From positions 1 through 64,000 of the forward strand of contig JADCRZ010000007.1 in assembly GCA_015069695.1 (NCBI GenBank): a stretch of DNA of 64,000 bases. Direction: 5' to 3'. The position numbers and the translations under genes were made by a program. This document shows positions 26,936 to 38,058 of the stretch, piece after piece (the stretch's first letter is position 1; each line of letters begins with the position of its first letter). The notes below the pieces were generated by a model. The model was not told the origin of the DNA and ran no database searches. It was given only the letters and a program-made list of their open reading frames with translations. Source of the DNA: Williamsia sp. GTDB taxonomy: Bacteria; Bacteroidota; Bacteroidia; Chitinophagales; Chitinophagaceae.

Positions 26936-29377
26936 TTAGTTTTTGGATTGACTAAATTCTTCGGCTAATGCCCGGATGCCTTTTTCTATATCGCCACCAT
27001 ATCGCTGTGCATACGTCTGCACCTTCATCTTTTCCTTTTCTTCAGTAGTGTAAGCCAGATATTCTTCCGGCGACACTTCGGTGCGGTACACCTTGGACAA
27101 CACGCCACCCAGGCTAATAAACACCTCTTTGTATTTTTTCGTAGGATCGTTGGCTTTGTTGATGCTCAACACCAATGTCTTTTCCTTTTCCGTCAGTCCG
27201 AGTAACTCTTGTATTTGCCCAAATTTGTTCTGGTACTTGCTTTGGTCGAGCAGGATTTTGCAATCGCTATTGTTGATGATGGCCTGTTTGACTACGGGCG
27301 AGGAAATAATGTCTTCCACTTCCTGCGTTACCACCACCGCTTCGCCAAAGAACTTCCGTACGGTTTTGAACAGATACTTGATGTATTCGGCCATTCCTTC
27401 CTTCGCTATTGCCTTCCAGGCTTCCTCAATAAGTATCATTTTCCGAATACCCTTTAACTTCCGCATCTTGGAGATAAAAACTTCCATGATGATAATGGTG
27501 ACGACGGGAAACAAAATCGGGTGGTCTTTGATGTTGTCCAGTTCAAAAACGATAAACCGCTGCTGAAGTAAATCCAAGTTCTCCTTGGCATTCAAAAGGT
27601 AGTCGAATTCACCGCCGCTGTAATAAGGCCGGAGCACATAGAGAAAGTTGGAAACATCGAAGTCCTTGTCTTTAACGTTATCGCCTTTCAGCACGGTAAC
27701 AAAGTCATCTTTTAGAAAATCATAGAAACTATTAAAGCACGGAAAAATGGCTCTGTCATTTGCTAATTTATCAAAATAAAGTTGCAACGCATTGCTCAAG
27801 GCCACGTACTCGCTTCGGTTGTAGTTTTCATTGTCCTTTTTCCAGAGGGCAAGAAGCAGGGTTTTGATGCTTTCCTTTTTTTCGGTGTCCAGAATGTCGC
27901 CTTCACCAATGTAAAATGGATTGAACCGGATAGGCTCTCTTTCCGAATAGGTAAAGTAGTAGCCTTTCACCATATCGCACAAACCCTTGTAGCTGTGACC
28001 AACATCCACCAGCACAATGTGTGTTCCTTGTTCATAATACGAACGCACCATGTGGTTGGTAAAAAACGACTTGCCGCTGCCCGATGGGCCTAAAATGAAT
28101 TTGTTGCGGTTTGTGATAATGCCTTTTTGCATTGGCTCGTCGGAAATATCCACATGGATAGGCTTACCGGTCAGGCGGTCGCCCAGGCGCAATCCGGTTG
28201 GACTAATCGAGGAGCGGTAGGCCGTTTCTAAGTTGAAGAAACAGCATGCTTGCGGCGAGAACGTGTCAAACGTGTCATTCATGGGAAAATCAGCCGCATT
28301 GCCGGGAATGCCCGCCCAATAGATTTGGGCAACGCCATCGCTTTCCAGTTTCGGCGTGGCATCCATTTGTGCCAGCGCCGAGGAACAGTTGTTACGAATG
28401 ACCTTTAATTCTTCCCGGTTGTCGGTCCAGGCCAAAATGTTGAAGTGTGCTTTCACCGGCAACCGCTGTTCGGAGATGGCTTCGTTCAAAAAGGCATCCG
28501 TAGCTTGTTTGGAGATGGCGTTTTCCCGGCTGTAAGCGGACAGTGATTGCAGCCGCAGCTTTTTGCTTTCCAGTTTCTGCAACGTCTTTTGCACGTCTTC
28601 AATAAATACGTACTGGCTGTAAATGTGGTTGCAGGCCAGCAGTTGTCCCACCGGCGAAGCAAAACCCACACTGAACTTTGTTTTGTCGGTACTGTACTTA
28701 TCGTAATTGATGCGGGAACCACAAAGCGCCGGCACAAATTCGGCGTCAGCCATCGTGTAGAGTTGGCAGTAATTTTCGCCAATCTTTAGTTCCTCTTTGA
28801 ACTGAATATCCCGGATTAAGGCTCCGCCATCCTGAAAGTTCAGGTAGCGGGTAATCAATTCAAAAAGTTCGCTACCCCGCAAACGTTTCATCGAAATAAG
28901 TCCACCGTCGCAAAGTATTTTTTCAAATTGGCCGACATGGTTTAAAAACTCATGGAAGTGTTTTGGGTTAAGCGTTTCTTCCGGCACCAGGCTTCTGCGC
29001 AACAAACTTGAAAAAGCGGATGTAGAAATTTTGCGGTTTACCGGCTTTTTGGTGAGCATTATGTAGCACCGATGGTCAAGAAAAGGCCGCTCGTTAAAGA
29101 ACCGTTCGCTGCTATGGCTTAGAAAGCTGGCCGCCTTTTCAAAATCAGGCTTGTAGGCCCCTTCTGTAAACCAGTCTTGCTTGTAGAGAATGGAGTGAAC
29201 GGGCAACACCTTGATGGCTTTTATCCAAGTGTGATGAAAGGCTTCATAGTCTTCATTGCTTAACGAAAAAAGTTCGGGCAAGGTTACTTCAAAGACAACG
29301 GTTACATCGCCCATTTTGGAAAGAATGGCGTCGTGCTCAATGCCATAAATAGGCAGTATGTCAAAAAGGTTTTTCAT
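26936..29377 (-). CDS. traG: Conjugation ATPase TraG (VirB4-like)
   Basis: 813 residues. The N-terminal TraG/VirB4 domain (IYGIEHDAILSKMGDVTVVFEVTLPELFSLS) leads to Walker A in ILGPSGSGKSFFTNHMV (about residue 440) and Walker B in MILIEEAWKAIA (about 650). VVTQEVEDI and the LDQSKYQNKFGQIQELLGL tail are typical. Cytosolic hexameric ATPase that drives pilus assembly and substrate transfer. Its ATG overlaps the traF stop by 4 bp. Confidence 0.96.
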   Translation of the reverse strand: MKNLFDILPIYGIEHDAILSKMGDVTVVFEVTLPELFSLSNEDYEAFHHTWIKAIKVLPVHSILYKQDWFTEGAYKPDFEKAASFLSHSSERFFNERPFLDHRCYIMLTKKPVNRKISTSAFSSLLRRSLVPEETLNPKHFHEFLNHVGQFEKILCDGGLISMKRLRGSELFELITRYLNFQDGGALIRDIQFKEELKIGENYCQLYTMADAEFVPALCGSRINYDKYSTDKTKFSVGFASPVGQLLACNHIYSQYVFIEDVQKTLQKLESKKLRLQSLSAYSRENAISKQATDAFLNEAISEQRLPVKAHFNILAWTDNREELKVIRNNCSSALAQMDATPKLESDGVAQIYWAGIPGNAADFPMNDTFDTFSPQACCFFNLETAYRSSISPTGLRLGDRLTGKPIHVDISDEPMQKGIITNRNKFILGPSGSGKSFFTNHMVRSYYEQGTHIVLVDVGHSYKGLCDMVKGYYFTYSEREPIRFNPFYIGEGDILDTEKKESIKTLLLALWKKDNENYNRSEYVALSNALQLYFDKLANDRAIFPCFNSFYDFLKDDFVTVLKGDNVKDKDFDVSNFLYVLRPYYSGGEFDYLLNAKENLDLLQQRFIVFELDNIKDHPILFPVVTIIIMEVFISKMRKLKGIRKMILIEEAWKAIAKEGMAEYIKYLFKTVRKFFGEAVVVTQEVEDIISSPVVKQAIINNSDCKILLDQSKYQNKFGQIQELLGLTEKEKTLVLSINKANDPTKKYKEVFISLGGVLSKVYRTEVSPEEYLAYTTEEKEKMKVQTYAQRYGGDIEKGIRALAEEFSQSKN

Positions 29378-29697
29378 TTCAGCAAGGCCTTTTTAAGTTT
29401 TTGGATGGAGTAGCTCTTTACCACCCGTGGTACAGCTTTACGGGCCAACTTTTTCATAAGCCCATGTTCGCCATGTGTGCGGCTTAGCTTATACACAAAC
29501 ATGAACAGCCCGGCCCCGAAAGAAAAAATAATGGCCAGGCAAAAGAAGATGTGCACACCGGCGATATAGAGGATGGCAAACAACACCAGCAAGGATACAA
29601 GCCCGCCGCCCAAGTACCAGATGTATTGCGCCTTCAACCCTTTAAATTCAACAGGCTTGTTGATGCCTTTATTGATTTGGTAAATGCTGTTTGCCAT
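29374..29697 (-). CDS. traF: Conjugative protein TraF (DUF4133, VirB3-like)
   Basis: 107 residues: IYQINKGINKPVEFKGLKAQYIWYLGGGL at the start, two adjacent membrane helices (about 25-45 and 48-69) and a basic tail. This is the DUF4133 pattern of TraF in Bacteroidota elements. Inner-membrane partner of the TraG ATPase. First gene of the second leftward operon; the conserved promoter-proximal element begins about 20 bp upstream. Confidence 0.92.
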   Translation of the reverse strand: MANSIYQINKGINKPVEFKGLKAQYIWYLGGGLVSLLVLFAILYIAGVHIFFCLAIIFSFGAGLFMFVYKLSRTHGEHGLMKKLARKAVPRVVKSYSIQKLKKALLK

Positions 29698-29718
29698 GAC
29701 TGATTACGTGCCAATAAT

Positions 29719-29786
29719 GAAGCAAAGCTTTATCCAAAGTGGAGACATCAAGGGGTAAACGAGGTAGGACAACCTCCGACAAACGG
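29719..29786 (-). promoter_or_regulatory. Conserved conjugation-operon promoter element, copy A (upstream of traF)
   Basis: Read on the minus strand it holds a GTCCTACnnCGTTTACCCC block, then a -33-like TTG, 18 nt, and a -7-like AAGCTTTG (29723-29730), about 26 bp before the traF ATG. It aligns without gaps to 38059-38126 (offset 8,340). Nearby, ACAAACG (29779-29785) and CGTTTGT (29800-29806) form an inverted repeat. The stretch 29807-30100 shows no convincing gene. Confidence 0.6.
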
Positions 29787-30110
29787 GTTGATAATCTTGC
29801 GTTTGTATCTACCAATTTTGGCAGAAAGCTGGGTGAGAGAAAGTCGAGAATGTTCAACTTGTTTTCACAGACTGTTTTCACATTAGCTTTAACCGTATGA
29901 ACTGTATTAAATGATTTACCGACAGAAATGTAGAAAGGCTGACGATAAAGTATAACCACTGTAAAGAACCGACCGACAAGCTGAGTGCTTTGTTAACCTG
30001 CATAATGAATTTGGCAAAAGTTAAGTATGCTTGTTGTTACACTAAGCGGTTTTGTTATGTAAGCCCTTACCCTTTTGAATTGTAATCCACCGTAAAGCCA
30101 GCTTTGAAGA

Positions 30111-30125
30111 CTTGTTTGAAACAAG
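30111..30125. promoter_or_regulatory. 15-bp palindrome before the orphan gene at 30158
   Basis: CTTGTTTGAAACAAG is a perfect palindrome around a central G, 32 bp upstream of the ATG. It has operator-like size and position; no regulator can be assigned. Confidence 0.4.
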
Positions 30126-30157
30126 GCAAATTTTCAATCATAAAAAACAAGACCATT

Positions 30158-31072
30158 ATGAGAGTTCTACTTTTGATTTTATCATTACTGCTTGTGCGCT
30201 TCTCCAATGGACAAGAAATGGCGTATAAGTTTGGACACCTTTTCAAGCGCTCATTGTCGAGCAAAGGAACTCTGTACGTAGTGCAAGAGGGCACAGCTAC
30301 TCGAACAGATATTGTTGGAAAGATCAATGCTAACGAACTAATACTCATAAGCCCTGCTGATGCCAGTCAGACGTTGAGAAACAGCACCGATATCTTGCTT
30401 AGAAACCAAGCCGCCGTTGAAACGAAAACCTACACTCCGAAAACAATCAACAGCAAGCTCAAAGGCGTCATCCAAAAACGAAGCAAGGACGGCAACAACG
30501 ACACATTATTGATCCGATTTTGGGATATTACAAATGAACTGGCAACCTTTACAGCCAATGCAGCTATCGTGAACTCGACCAACAATGGACAAGACTTTAT
30601 TTTTGTTATCAATCCCACCTACTGGGCTACTCACAGGGTTTTGCAAATACCGTATAGGACTTGGCAGTTCACTGCCACAAATCTTCCATTCAGGATACTC
30701 ACAAAGACTGGAGACTTAGAAGCTGAATTCCTCAACGCAAACGTTTCGTTTATCAAAACATTTGGACATACCAAGATTTATCAAAGTGAATTTGTTGAGC
30801 CTCGCAACTGGTCTTTGTCAGTTGGCCCATACCTTGGACTGACCGCGATTGACAATCCTTCTGCTACCAACGACAACAAAAAAGAATTTGGATTAAACTA
30901 TGGGTTGAACGGCATCTACGCTGTGCAAAATTTTAATATCACAGCAGCATTTGGTTTTCAAAATGGTTTTAAGGAGCAAACCAGATCGGTACAGCCTTAT
31001 ATTGGTTTCGGAGTGGGTTTTAAACTTGTCGAATTTTTTACTCCAGAAATCAAAGACAAAGAAAAGGATTGA
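30158..31072 (+). CDS. Secreted or outer-membrane protein of unknown function
   Basis: 304 residues from ATG 30158, chosen because it starts a clean signal peptide (MRVLLLILSLLLVRFSNGQE). The middle resembles no family I know. The last 110 residues alternate hydrophobic and polar positions and carry barrel-like strands (SLSVGPYLGLTAI, FGLNYGLNGIYAVQNFNITAAFGFQNG, QPYIGFGVGFKLVEFF), so a small outer-membrane barrel is plausible. It is the only rightward gene between two leftward transfer operons; surface exclusion or accessory cargo are possibilities, not shown. Confidence 0.7.
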   Translation: MRVLLLILSLLLVRFSNGQEMAYKFGHLFKRSLSSKGTLYVVQEGTATRTDIVGKINANELILISPADASQTLRNSTDILLRNQAAVETKTYTPKTINSKLKGVIQKRSKDGNNDTLLIRFWDITNELATFTANAAIVNSTNNGQDFIFVINPTYWATHRVLQIPYRTWQFTATNLPFRILTKTGDLEAEFLNANVSFIKTFGHTKIYQSEFVEPRNWSLSVGPYLGLTAIDNPSATNDNKKEFGLNYGLNGIYAVQNFNITAAFGFQNGFKEQTRSVQPYIGFGVGFKLVEFFTPEIKDKEKD

Positions 31073-31152
31073 CTAAAGAAGTCACAGCCATTAACTGTCT
31101 GGTCAGGTGTAAATACCATTTCTTGAAAACCTAATCGCAGAGAGCATGGAGT

Positions 31153-34100
31153 TTACACTCCCATACCTCTGGAAGTCTTTTTACATTCCACTTTTTTTGG
31201 CAGCAAAGATTTTTCAGTTTTGTCAACAGTCTTGCCATTTTGCCCGTTTGTTTCAGCCAGTTGATTTTTCTGAATTTTGATGGTAATCTCTCTTTCCAGC
31301 CGGGCCACTTCCGTCTTCAGGTGCGTTAGCTCAGTCTCTTTGTCAAAAGGCTTGTGTGCGATTTGGTGTAAGATGGGAATATTCGCTTCAAGTTCCTGCA
31401 AGGTCTTTTGGTATTTCTCCCTGGTTGCTTCCACCCGGTCAACTGCATTTAAAAAGTACCGGGCAGCCAGCTTAGGATTATCGGCATTCAGGTGCCCACC
31501 GTTCCAAAAGTATTTTAGCCCGGTTTCCTTGCTTTGGGTGTAAAACACGTTTTTCAGATAATATTCAAACATGTCTTTGTCCTCGTAGGTTTCCCGTTGT
31601 TGGCGGATGTAGAGGTCAAATCCATATAGGGTTCCAATGACCTGTTCATTTTCAGCCCCCGGCTCCGGCTTCCAATTTTGGGACAGACCGATTAAATAAT
31701 GACCGATGGCTTCTGCGTCACTCAACGAAAAGCCATGCAGCCGGATAGGGTTTTCCTTTGTGCCGTCTTTATCGTAACGCAGGTTTGCCCCGTATGTTGC
31801 TTCGTCCACGTTCAGCTTGCCAAGCGTCTGCAGGGTGCTTTCTTTTTCACCTTGCAATTCGTCCAACTTAAACCGTGACCGGACAATTTCCTTGTGATGT
31901 GCATTGCGCAGGCTTTCCAGTACGGCAATCTTTTTCTCCAGCTTCGATTTTTCCAGTAGCGTTGTATCGCCGGATAGAATTGCGATGTATTCCGAGAAAT
32001 TCATCCCACTTTTTTCGTCAATGCTACCTTCATCAATGGTACGGACGTTCAGTTCGCAGTTCTTCATTTGGCTGATGAAGGTTTGCTTGTTCTTGAGCAA
32101 ATTAAACTTGTAGTTGTCCAAGGACTGCTCGACGGCATAAATGAAGTTCCTTACCTTGTTGCCAAAGGCTGTTTTTGCCAACACATTTCCCTGGCGGGAG
32201 CCACGGCCATTTCGCTGCTCCAGTTCCGATGGTTTCCATGGAATATCGAGGTGGTGCATAGCTACTACTTTGGCTTGTACATTCAAGCCCGTGCCTGCCT
32301 TTTCGGTACTACCAATCAATATGCGGATTTCGCCCCGGTTCATCTTACGAAACAGTTCCGGCTTTTGCTTGTCGTTCCAATCGTGGATGAAGGTGATGGC
32401 ATGGGCTGGCAAGTTGAAATCCCGAACCAGTTTTTCCTTTAGAGCGTCGTAAACATTAAACTCACCGGGCTTTGGGGTACCAATGTCACAAAAAACGATT
32501 TGCGTGCCCTGATGCTCTGCACTTTCCTTGTAGATGTGGGCTACGCTTCGGGCACAAACGTTCACCTTGTTATTCGGATGGTCACCATAAACAAACGGAT
32601 CAATCAACCGCATGTCGGCAGCCATTTTCTTAGCATAGTTGGTGGCAATCAACATGCGTCCTTTGTCCTCGGCATCTGTGAGCGGCGGCCGGCCGATCAA
32701 TGCACCGTCGCCGGTTTTGGCAAAGGCCATTAGCTTTTTAATAAAAACTTCTTGTTCGGGCGTCGGTTTGATGTTGACAAGCTGCTCGTCCAGTTCTGGT
32801 TTGTCAAGGTTGATGTGCTTTGCCGTTTTATAGTCGGTGATTTCGTTGTAGAACAGCGCCAGTTCGGGCACTTTGATGAAATGGCGGAACCGCTCTTTTG
32901 CAATGATTTCGTTGGTTACGGAAAATTCAAAGTCCACCGTTTTTTTCGCAAACACGGCCGCCCAACCGTCAAAGTTTTCGATGCGCTGCCGTTCCATTTC
33001 CTTTGGCCGCAGGTATTTAAACAGCAAGTACATCTCCGTAAGACTGTTGGAGATGGGAGTACCGGACAAAAAAGTGACACAGAGGTCTGCATTGAATTTG
33101 GCCTGCAGCTCCCGTATCGCAAAAAGCATGTTCAATGCCTTTTGGCTTCCTTCCTGGTTGCCAAGACCCGCAACTCTGTCGTGGCGGGTGGTAAAGGTTA
33201 GGTTTTTAAACTTGTGCGCTTCATCCACAAACAAGTGATCAATGCCCAATTCCTTGAAATTGATGCCGGTGTCTTTCTTTTCGGCAATATCTCTTGCAAT
33301 GCTTTTTAGCTTGATAGCAAGATTGTTCTTCCGGATTTCCAATCCCTTCAACATGCGCCGAGAGATTTCCCCGCCCATATTTTTTAGCGTGCCCAGGTCA
33401 CGCTCCACATTATCCAATTCCGATTGGAAGATTTGTATTTGGATGTCCGGTGACTGCGGTATTTTCCCGAATTGGTCATGTGTAAGGATGATGCAATCCC
33501 AATTGTTGTTCTTGATTTCGTTGAAAAGCCGCATCCGTTTAGCCGGTGTAAAATCAGTTTCACCCGGAGCCAATACCTTGGCGGCCGGATACGCTTTACG
33601 GTAGGTTTCGGCAATCTGGTTCACATTTGCTTTCAGCGCAAGTATCATGGGCTTTTTTATAATGCCCAATCGCTTCATTTCATATGAAGCTACCACCATC
33701 GTGAGCGTCTTGCCTAAGCCCACCTCATGGTCTATCAAGGCACCACGATTTTGAACGATACGCCAAACAGAAGCTTTTTGAGAACTGTATAGATCGTCTA
33801 TGCCCAGCCGCTTCCGGTCCAAGCCGGGAAAAAGCAAATGGCTGCCGTCATACTGGCGCAGCACATAGCAGTTAAAGGTGTTGTTATACAACGTCTCTAA
33901 TTCTTTCTTCTCACCCGGCGGCAGCTCCTTCAACCATTCGGTGAACCGTTGCCGGATGGCTTCTATTTTCTGATGCGCCAGTTGAATAGCATCGTTATCC
34001 GGAACCCGAACGGTGCGGTCCCCCAAATCCACTTCGTAGGTGTAAAAGGGTGTGGTGTTTTCCAACGCATGTTCAAGCAGCGTGTGCCCGTACGATGTTT

Positions 34101-36624
34101 TTCCGCTTTTAGGAGTAATGGCAAACTCCTGGTTCGTTTTCGCATTGCTTGTGGTCGTCTTTACCTTGAAAGCATCTACGGAAGAAAAGAAGCTTACCTC
34201 TGTAGGAATTTCAAAAAGATCGCTGGCAAAGCGGTTATAGAGGTGAAGCGGTATCCAGCGTTCCCCCAAATTGAAATCAAGCAGCTCAAAAGGAACCTTT
34301 TCGGGCTGCACCTTTTGCAAGGCTTCAAAACTTTTTTGCAATTGCAGGTTATCGGGCTGACTGTCTGCCGCTGCTTGTGCTACGGCCAGCTTTTGAACGA
34401 CATTGCCACTCAAAAATTGGTCAGCCGTCTCCCAGGCATCTGTAGCTGGATCGAGGTAAATGTGGTGCCCTAACGCCTGTATTACTTCTGCATCCGTGGT
34501 GCCCGTGGCTGCGGCGATGAATGCTATATCCACCCGCCCTTTTTCGTTCAGGCTTCGGGCCAACGCTTCCAAGGGATCATCGGTATGAAACGCTTCTTTC
34601 TTGGTCAATAAAGAGCCGGCAAGGAAATCCGACTTTACAAAGCTGTCGCCTTCCCGGCGCTCTAGCGAGGAAAGCATGGTCAGGCCAAAGGTTTCATCTT
34701 TTAATAAGCGTTGCCGATTGATTGATGCGTTGAGCAGGCCATATTCTTTTATCAGCGCATTGTATTTTTCATTTAGGCGCAGCCGCAGTTCGGGAGGTTC
34801 TACGCCTTCGGCTGTTTCTTTCTCATAAAGCAATAGGTAACTATCCCGAACATCGGTGTATCGTTCATAGAAGTGTAAGTCTTTTTTATCATTGATGGCA
34901 GGAATAAACCCGGGATATTTCTCGTTGCCAGCGGCATAGGACAAAAAACCAATACGGTTATTATGCACAATCAATGTCCCTTCTCGATGAAGTGGGTTCG
35001 GTTCTTTTATCAGCTCTGTCTCTTTCTCCCGGTTCAGGTTTACGTAAAAAGCGCCTTCGCCTTCGTTGTAAAAGCGATGGTCAAAGTCCTGAAGCTTTTC
35101 GGGCAGTTTGGCTATCTCTTTGTAGAACGCCGAAGCATTCATCCAATTGGCGGGAAACCGGAGTTCTTCCACATTGGCATACAGCTTATACACGTAATAC
35201 TTCTGCGCCAGGGCTTTGGCCACAACCATTACGATGGGTTCGTGTTCGGGTTTGTCGGCCGTGCGAACGATATTGAGAATGCGGGCCGATTTTTTATCTA
35301 CTACAGTCCGGTCAAGGTCATTGATGTAAGCGGCGGCCCTGTTGCTTGTCTCTGCCGGTACCATATCAAACAAGCCTAACTGAAACGATGGCGTGTCGGC
35401 CGCGGACTGTGGCAGAGGCAAGTAAGTAAGCTGCTTCTTTTGCGGCGCTTCTGCGTGCTGTAGAAATAAGCCGAAACGTTCACGGTTGATGCGTTGGGTA
35501 ATGCCCTGCGTGAGTACGTTAGCCAATGGTTGCTGCAGGTTCGCCATCTCGCCGCGCTGCCAAATCACTTGGTGGGCTTTGCCATACTGGTTTTTTCCGG
35601 CAGCAATCTCGTCGCCTGTAATTGTTTCCGGATGATTGAACAGGAATTGATTTAGCGGAAATTCACCGAACGAATTGCTTTGCGTTACCGTTTCTACCAA
35701 TTGCCGTTCTTCGTCCGAAAGGCTTTGCTTATCGCTGTTTTTCTGAACAACCAACAGGTGTGACGGCGCTTCCGTGTTGCCCGTGTCCTTCATCAAATTG
35801 TCGGGCAATACGACAACCGAAATAAAATCAGCGGATGAGAAGAGATATTCTCTCGCTTCTTTGTTGGATGGTGAATTTAAAAACGCATCAGTCGTGATAA
35901 AAGCAAGCAAGCCGCCTTCCCGCAACTTCTCCAAGCCTTTTGCAAAAAAGTAATTGTGAATTTTCCCGGTAATGCTTTCGTGATAGGCTTTATCAAGCAC
36001 ACGAAAATTGCCAAAGGGAATGTTGCTGGCAATGAGGTCATAGGTATCGTTGTCTTTGTTGGTGGACTGTTCAAAAGGTGTTATCTGAACATTTGTTGAA
36101 ACAGAAAGTGAACTGGCCAAAGCCGTCAGCACTTTGCCGGACAGAAAATCTTTTTCAACAGCCGTCACCGTTTTAAGACTACTAAACCCTTGCGCCGCTT
36201 CTGTGATGAACACACCGGCACCGCTCGATGGCTCATATAGCCGCTGCGGTTGGAGGTCTAACTTTTTCAAAACCCCATATAACGTTTGCGGCACAACAGG
36301 CGGCGTGTAATAAGCTGTAAGAATACTGTTGCGGATGGAAGCAATTGCCTCTTTGTATTCTTGTTCTGCTAAGAAGTTTTTCAAAACTCCATGTAGCTCC
36401 ATTACTCTTGGATAAAGACTCAAGTCTTCAGTAGAAGCATTGAGCCGCATCCATTCTTCTTTTGGCGCATCGGGAAACAACACCGCTTTTAAACCGCCAA
36501 ATCCAGAGTAGCCTTTTAACACTTCGATCTCTTCTGGGGAAAGGCCCCGTTCCTTCTTCCACGTCAAGGCTACCCGGATGGCGGCAATGTTTGCGTCTAA
36601 TTTTTGGCGGCTGTTGTATGCCAT
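31153..36624 (-). CDS. Giant N6-adenine methylase / SNF2-type helicase fusion protein
   Basis: 1823 residues. An N-terminal methylase-like domain (about 50-330) has [15 protein letters not shown] (SAM motif I) and SNIPFGNF in place of the usual NPPF. The helicase half (about 940-1600) has EVGLGKTL (Walker A), [11 protein letters not shown] (DEAH box), LSGTPISNS and, as motif [15 protein letters not shown]. Coiled segments and the tail [17 protein letters not shown] follow. Such proteins are typical of Bacteroidota ICEs and probably protect or remodel the transferred DNA; activity is untested. It lies 28 bp inside the start of the DUF1896 gene. Confidence 0.9.
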   Translation of the reverse strand: MAYNSRQKLDANIAAIRVALTWKKERGLSPEEIEVLKGYSGFGGLKAVLFPDAPKEEWMRLNASTEDLSLYPRVMELHGVLKNFLAEQEYKEAIASIRNSILTAYYTPPVVPQTLYGVLKKLDLQPQRLYEPSSGAGVFITEAAQGFSSLKTVTAVEKDFLSGKVLTALASSLSVSTNVQITPFEQSTNKDNDTYDLIASNIPFGNFRVLDKAYHESITGKIHNYFFAKGLEKLREGGLLAFITTDAFLNSPSNKEAREYLFSSADFISVVVLPDNLMKDTGNTEAPSHLLVVQKNSDKQSLSDEERQLVETVTQSNSFGEFPLNQFLFNHPETITGDEIAAGKNQYGKAHQVIWQRGEMANLQQPLANVLTQGITQRINRERFGLFLQHAEAPQKKQLTYLPLPQSAADTPSFQLGLFDMVPAETSNRAAAYINDLDRTVVDKKSARILNIVRTADKPEHEPIVMVVAKALAQKYYVYKLYANVEELRFPANWMNASAFYKEIAKLPEKLQDFDHRFYNEGEGAFYVNLNREKETELIKEPNPLHREGTLIVHNNRIGFLSYAAGNEKYPGFIPAINDKKDLHFYERYTDVRDSYLLLYEKETAEGVEPPELRLRLNEKYNALIKEYGLLNASINRQRLLKDETFGLTMLSSLERREGDSFVKSDFLAGSLLTKKEAFHTDDPLEALARSLNEKGRVDIAFIAAATGTTDAEVIQALGHHIYLDPATDAWETADQFLSGNVVQKLAVAQAAADSQPDNLQLQKSFEALQKVQPEKVPFELLDFNLGERWIPLHLYNRFASDLFEIPTEVSFFSSVDAFKVKTTTSNAKTNQEFAITPKSGKTSYGHTLLEHALENTTPFYTYEVDLGDRTVRVPDNDAIQLAHQKIEAIRQRFTEWLKELPPGEKKELETLYNNTFNCYVLRQYDGSHLLFPGLDRKRLGIDDLYSSQKASVWRIVQNRGALIDHEVGLGKTLTMVVASYEMKRLGIIKKPMILALKANVNQIAETYRKAYPAAKVLAPGETDFTPAKRMRLFNEIKNNNWDCIILTHDQFGKIPQSPDIQIQIFQSELDNVERDLGTLKNMGGEISRRMLKGLEIRKNNLAIKLKSIARDIAEKKDTGINFKELGIDHLFVDEAHKFKNLTFTTRHDRVAGLGNQEGSQKALNMLFAIRELQAKFNADLCVTFLSGTPISNSLTEMYLLFKYLRPKEMERQRIENFDGWAAVFAKKTVDFEFSVTNEIIAKERFRHFIKVPELALFYNEITDYKTAKHINLDKPELDEQLVNIKPTPEQEVFIKKLMAFAKTGDGALIGRPPLTDAEDKGRMLIATNYAKKMAADMRLIDPFVYGDHPNNKVNVCARSVAHIYKESAEHQGTQIVFCDIGTPKPGEFNVYDALKEKLVRDFNLPAHAITFIHDWNDKQKPELFRKMNRGEIRILIGSTEKAGTGLNVQAKVVAMHHLDIPWKPSELEQRNGRGSRQGNVLAKTAFGNKVRNFIYAVEQSLDNYKFNLLKNKQTFISQMKNCELNVRTIDEGSIDEKSGMNFSEYIAILSGDTTLLEKSKLEKKIAVLESLRNAHHKEIVRSRFKLDELQGEKESTLQTLGKLNVDEATYGANLRYDKDGTKENPIRLHGFSLSDAEAIGHYLIGLSQNWKPEPGAENEQVIGTLYGFDLYIRQQRETYEDKDMFEYYLKNVFYTQSKETGLKYFWNGGHLNADNPKLAARYFLNAVDRVEATREKYQKTLQELEANIPILHQIAHKPFDKETELTHLKTEVARLEREITIKIQKNQLAETNGQNGKTVDKTEKSLLPKKVECKKTSRGMGV

Positions 36625-37091
36625 GATAATTTCCCTTCTTCCGCTGCAAGGCTCTTGTCAAAATATTCCGAGATGGCGCCGGCGATAGCGTAATACAGCA
36701 GCTTGCTTTGTTCCTTTGTTTCTGAAAAGTGCATAGCATCGAAAAGCTCCTGGCAGAAGACTATGAGGTTGACGGCTTCGTACTTTAATGTGCCTGCTTC
36801 TATCAGCAGCCGGTAGGTGGCACTGAATTCCTCTTCCAGCACTTCGCGGATATAGTTATACTTGGACGGCCGCAAGTCCTGGGTAAGAGCCAACATACAC
36901 CGTTCTTCCAGGATGTATTCTGGCTCCGTAGCATGAGCCTTTAGGACCGCATCTATGCTTGCAATCTTTTCATGCAGATAAGGCGTTACCCCCCGTTCTT
37001 CTTCCAATTGAAACAGCAGATCGGGGTTGTTGTCGCAGATGTAATCAAACAGTTTGTAGATAAGCCGTTCCTGCAGGGCGTTTGAGGCCAT
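36597..37091 (-). CDS. DUF1896 family protein
   Basis: 164 residues, soluble and helical: [29 protein letters not shown], then [24 protein letters not shown] and a C-terminal [21 protein letters not shown]. This is the DUF1896 pattern, a family almost always encoded directly upstream of the large ICE helicase, as here, where the genes overlap by 28 bp. Function unknown; a partner protein of the helicase is the natural guess. Confidence 0.88.
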   Translation of the reverse strand: MASNALQERLIYKLFDYICDNNPDLLFQLEEERGVTPYLHEKIASIDAVLKAHATEPEYILEERCMLALTQDLRPSKYNYIREVLEEEFSATYRLLIEAGTLKYEAVNLIVFCQELFDAMHFSETKEQSKLLYYAIAGAISEYFDKSLAAEEGKLSWHTTAAKN

Positions 37092-37116
37092 AGGTTTTGT
37101 TTTAGGCGTATTGGAT

Positions 37117-37449
37117 TTAAATACCGAAGAAGGCTCGGATGACAGTAGCCACCACTACCAAGAACACGCAGGAGCCGAACCACGCGGCGGCGACTTTGCC
37201 GGTATCGTGATCGCCGCTGTTCCACTTCTGGTACACTTTGATGGCGCCAATCAATCCGACAATAGCGCCGATGGCATACATCAGGTTTAAGCCTGCGGAA
37301 AAATAGCTGCGCACTTTTTGGTTGGCATCGTTGATACCGGCCGTTCCATCTTGTGCCGATGCAGCAAGGCTGTTCAAGAAGTACCACGACATTACAATAA
37401 ATGAAATCAACTGCCGTTGAACGGTTTTTTTGTCCTTCGCACTACGCAT
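37117..37449 (-). CDS. traE: Conjugative protein TraE (DUF4134, pilin-like)
   Basis: 110 residues with an N-terminal signal segment and two membrane helices. GINDANQKVRSYFSAGLNLMYAIGAIVGLIGAIKVYQKWNSGD and the closing VVVATVIRAFFGI are the DUF4134 signature. VirB2-like pilus subunit candidate. In CTnDOT-type clusters it normally sits next to traF; here it is separated from it by the DUF1896 and helicase genes and the orphan at 30.2 kb. Confidence 0.93.
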   Translation of the reverse strand: MRSAKDKKTVQRQLISFIVMSWYFLNSLAASAQDGTAGINDANQKVRSYFSAGLNLMYAIGAIVGLIGAIKVYQKWNSGDHDTGKVAAAWFGSCVFLVVVATVIRAFFGI

Positions 37450-37548
37450 AACTCACATTTGTTTTAGATGAGAAAATAAGGAAATGCTCCACCCTGTTTG
37501 TCTTATTGCACTTGGTTCTCCTGCCGCAACAGCAGTGGAGCAAATGAT

Positions 37549-38013
37549 TTATCTAAAGAGGTAAGATTTTACTTCATCGGCGGTGAACACACCTGAAAAA
37601 TGCTGGTTGATGATGTCATGAACAGCACTTGCGAGAGTGTCTTTGTAATCGGAGTTGGCAAGCACCGGATAACGGGCCGAAATTTTCTGCAGTGCATACA
37701 GCACTTCTTGTTTGGCAGCATTTTCGGTCTTGGCTTGCTCCAGATATGAGCCTATCTCCAAAAGAAAGCCTTGCACAACCGGCGTAATATCTATATCAGT
37801 AGAGGTATTGGTTTGGTTATTTTCCTGTTCCCAGAGATGATTTGCCTCAAAATTGGCAGCCGAAATGTTGCCGCCATCTGATTGATACCTTACAATGCCG
37901 ACAAGACCTAACAACTCGCGTCGAAAAAAGAAGTACCCAACAGCGATGTAGTAAATGACAAGCAAAAACATAAGCGTAGAGAAGTAGTCGCCCCAGGAAA
38001 TGAACTTAAGCAT
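37549..38013 (-). CDS. Small membrane protein opening the first conjugation operon
   Basis: 154 residues from ATG 38013 (MLKFISWGDYFSTLMFLLVIYYIAVGYFFFRREL). One N-terminal helix (about 9-29), then a soluble region of about 110 residues that is mainly helical. No family recognised, though position ahead of TraE suggests an assembly role. In-frame sequence upstream of 38013 lies in the conserved promoter element and is unlikely to be translated. Confidence 0.75.
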   Translation of the reverse strand: MLKFISWGDYFSTLMFLLVIYYIAVGYFFFRRELLGLVGIVRYQSDGGNISAANFEANHLWEQENNQTNTSTDIDITPVVQGFLLEIGSYLEQAKTENAAKQEVLYALQKISARYPVLANSDYKDTLASAVHDIINQHFSGVFTADEVKSYLFR

Positions 38014-38058
38014 AAAGGATTTTTTAGTATTGCTTTTAAAAATTGGTCTGATGAAATG

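Noticed and set aside
29669-29959. A 96-codon minus-strand open frame overlapping the start of traF
   Set aside because: It runs through the conserved promoter element, has no recognisable family or signal, and lies in the operon leader.
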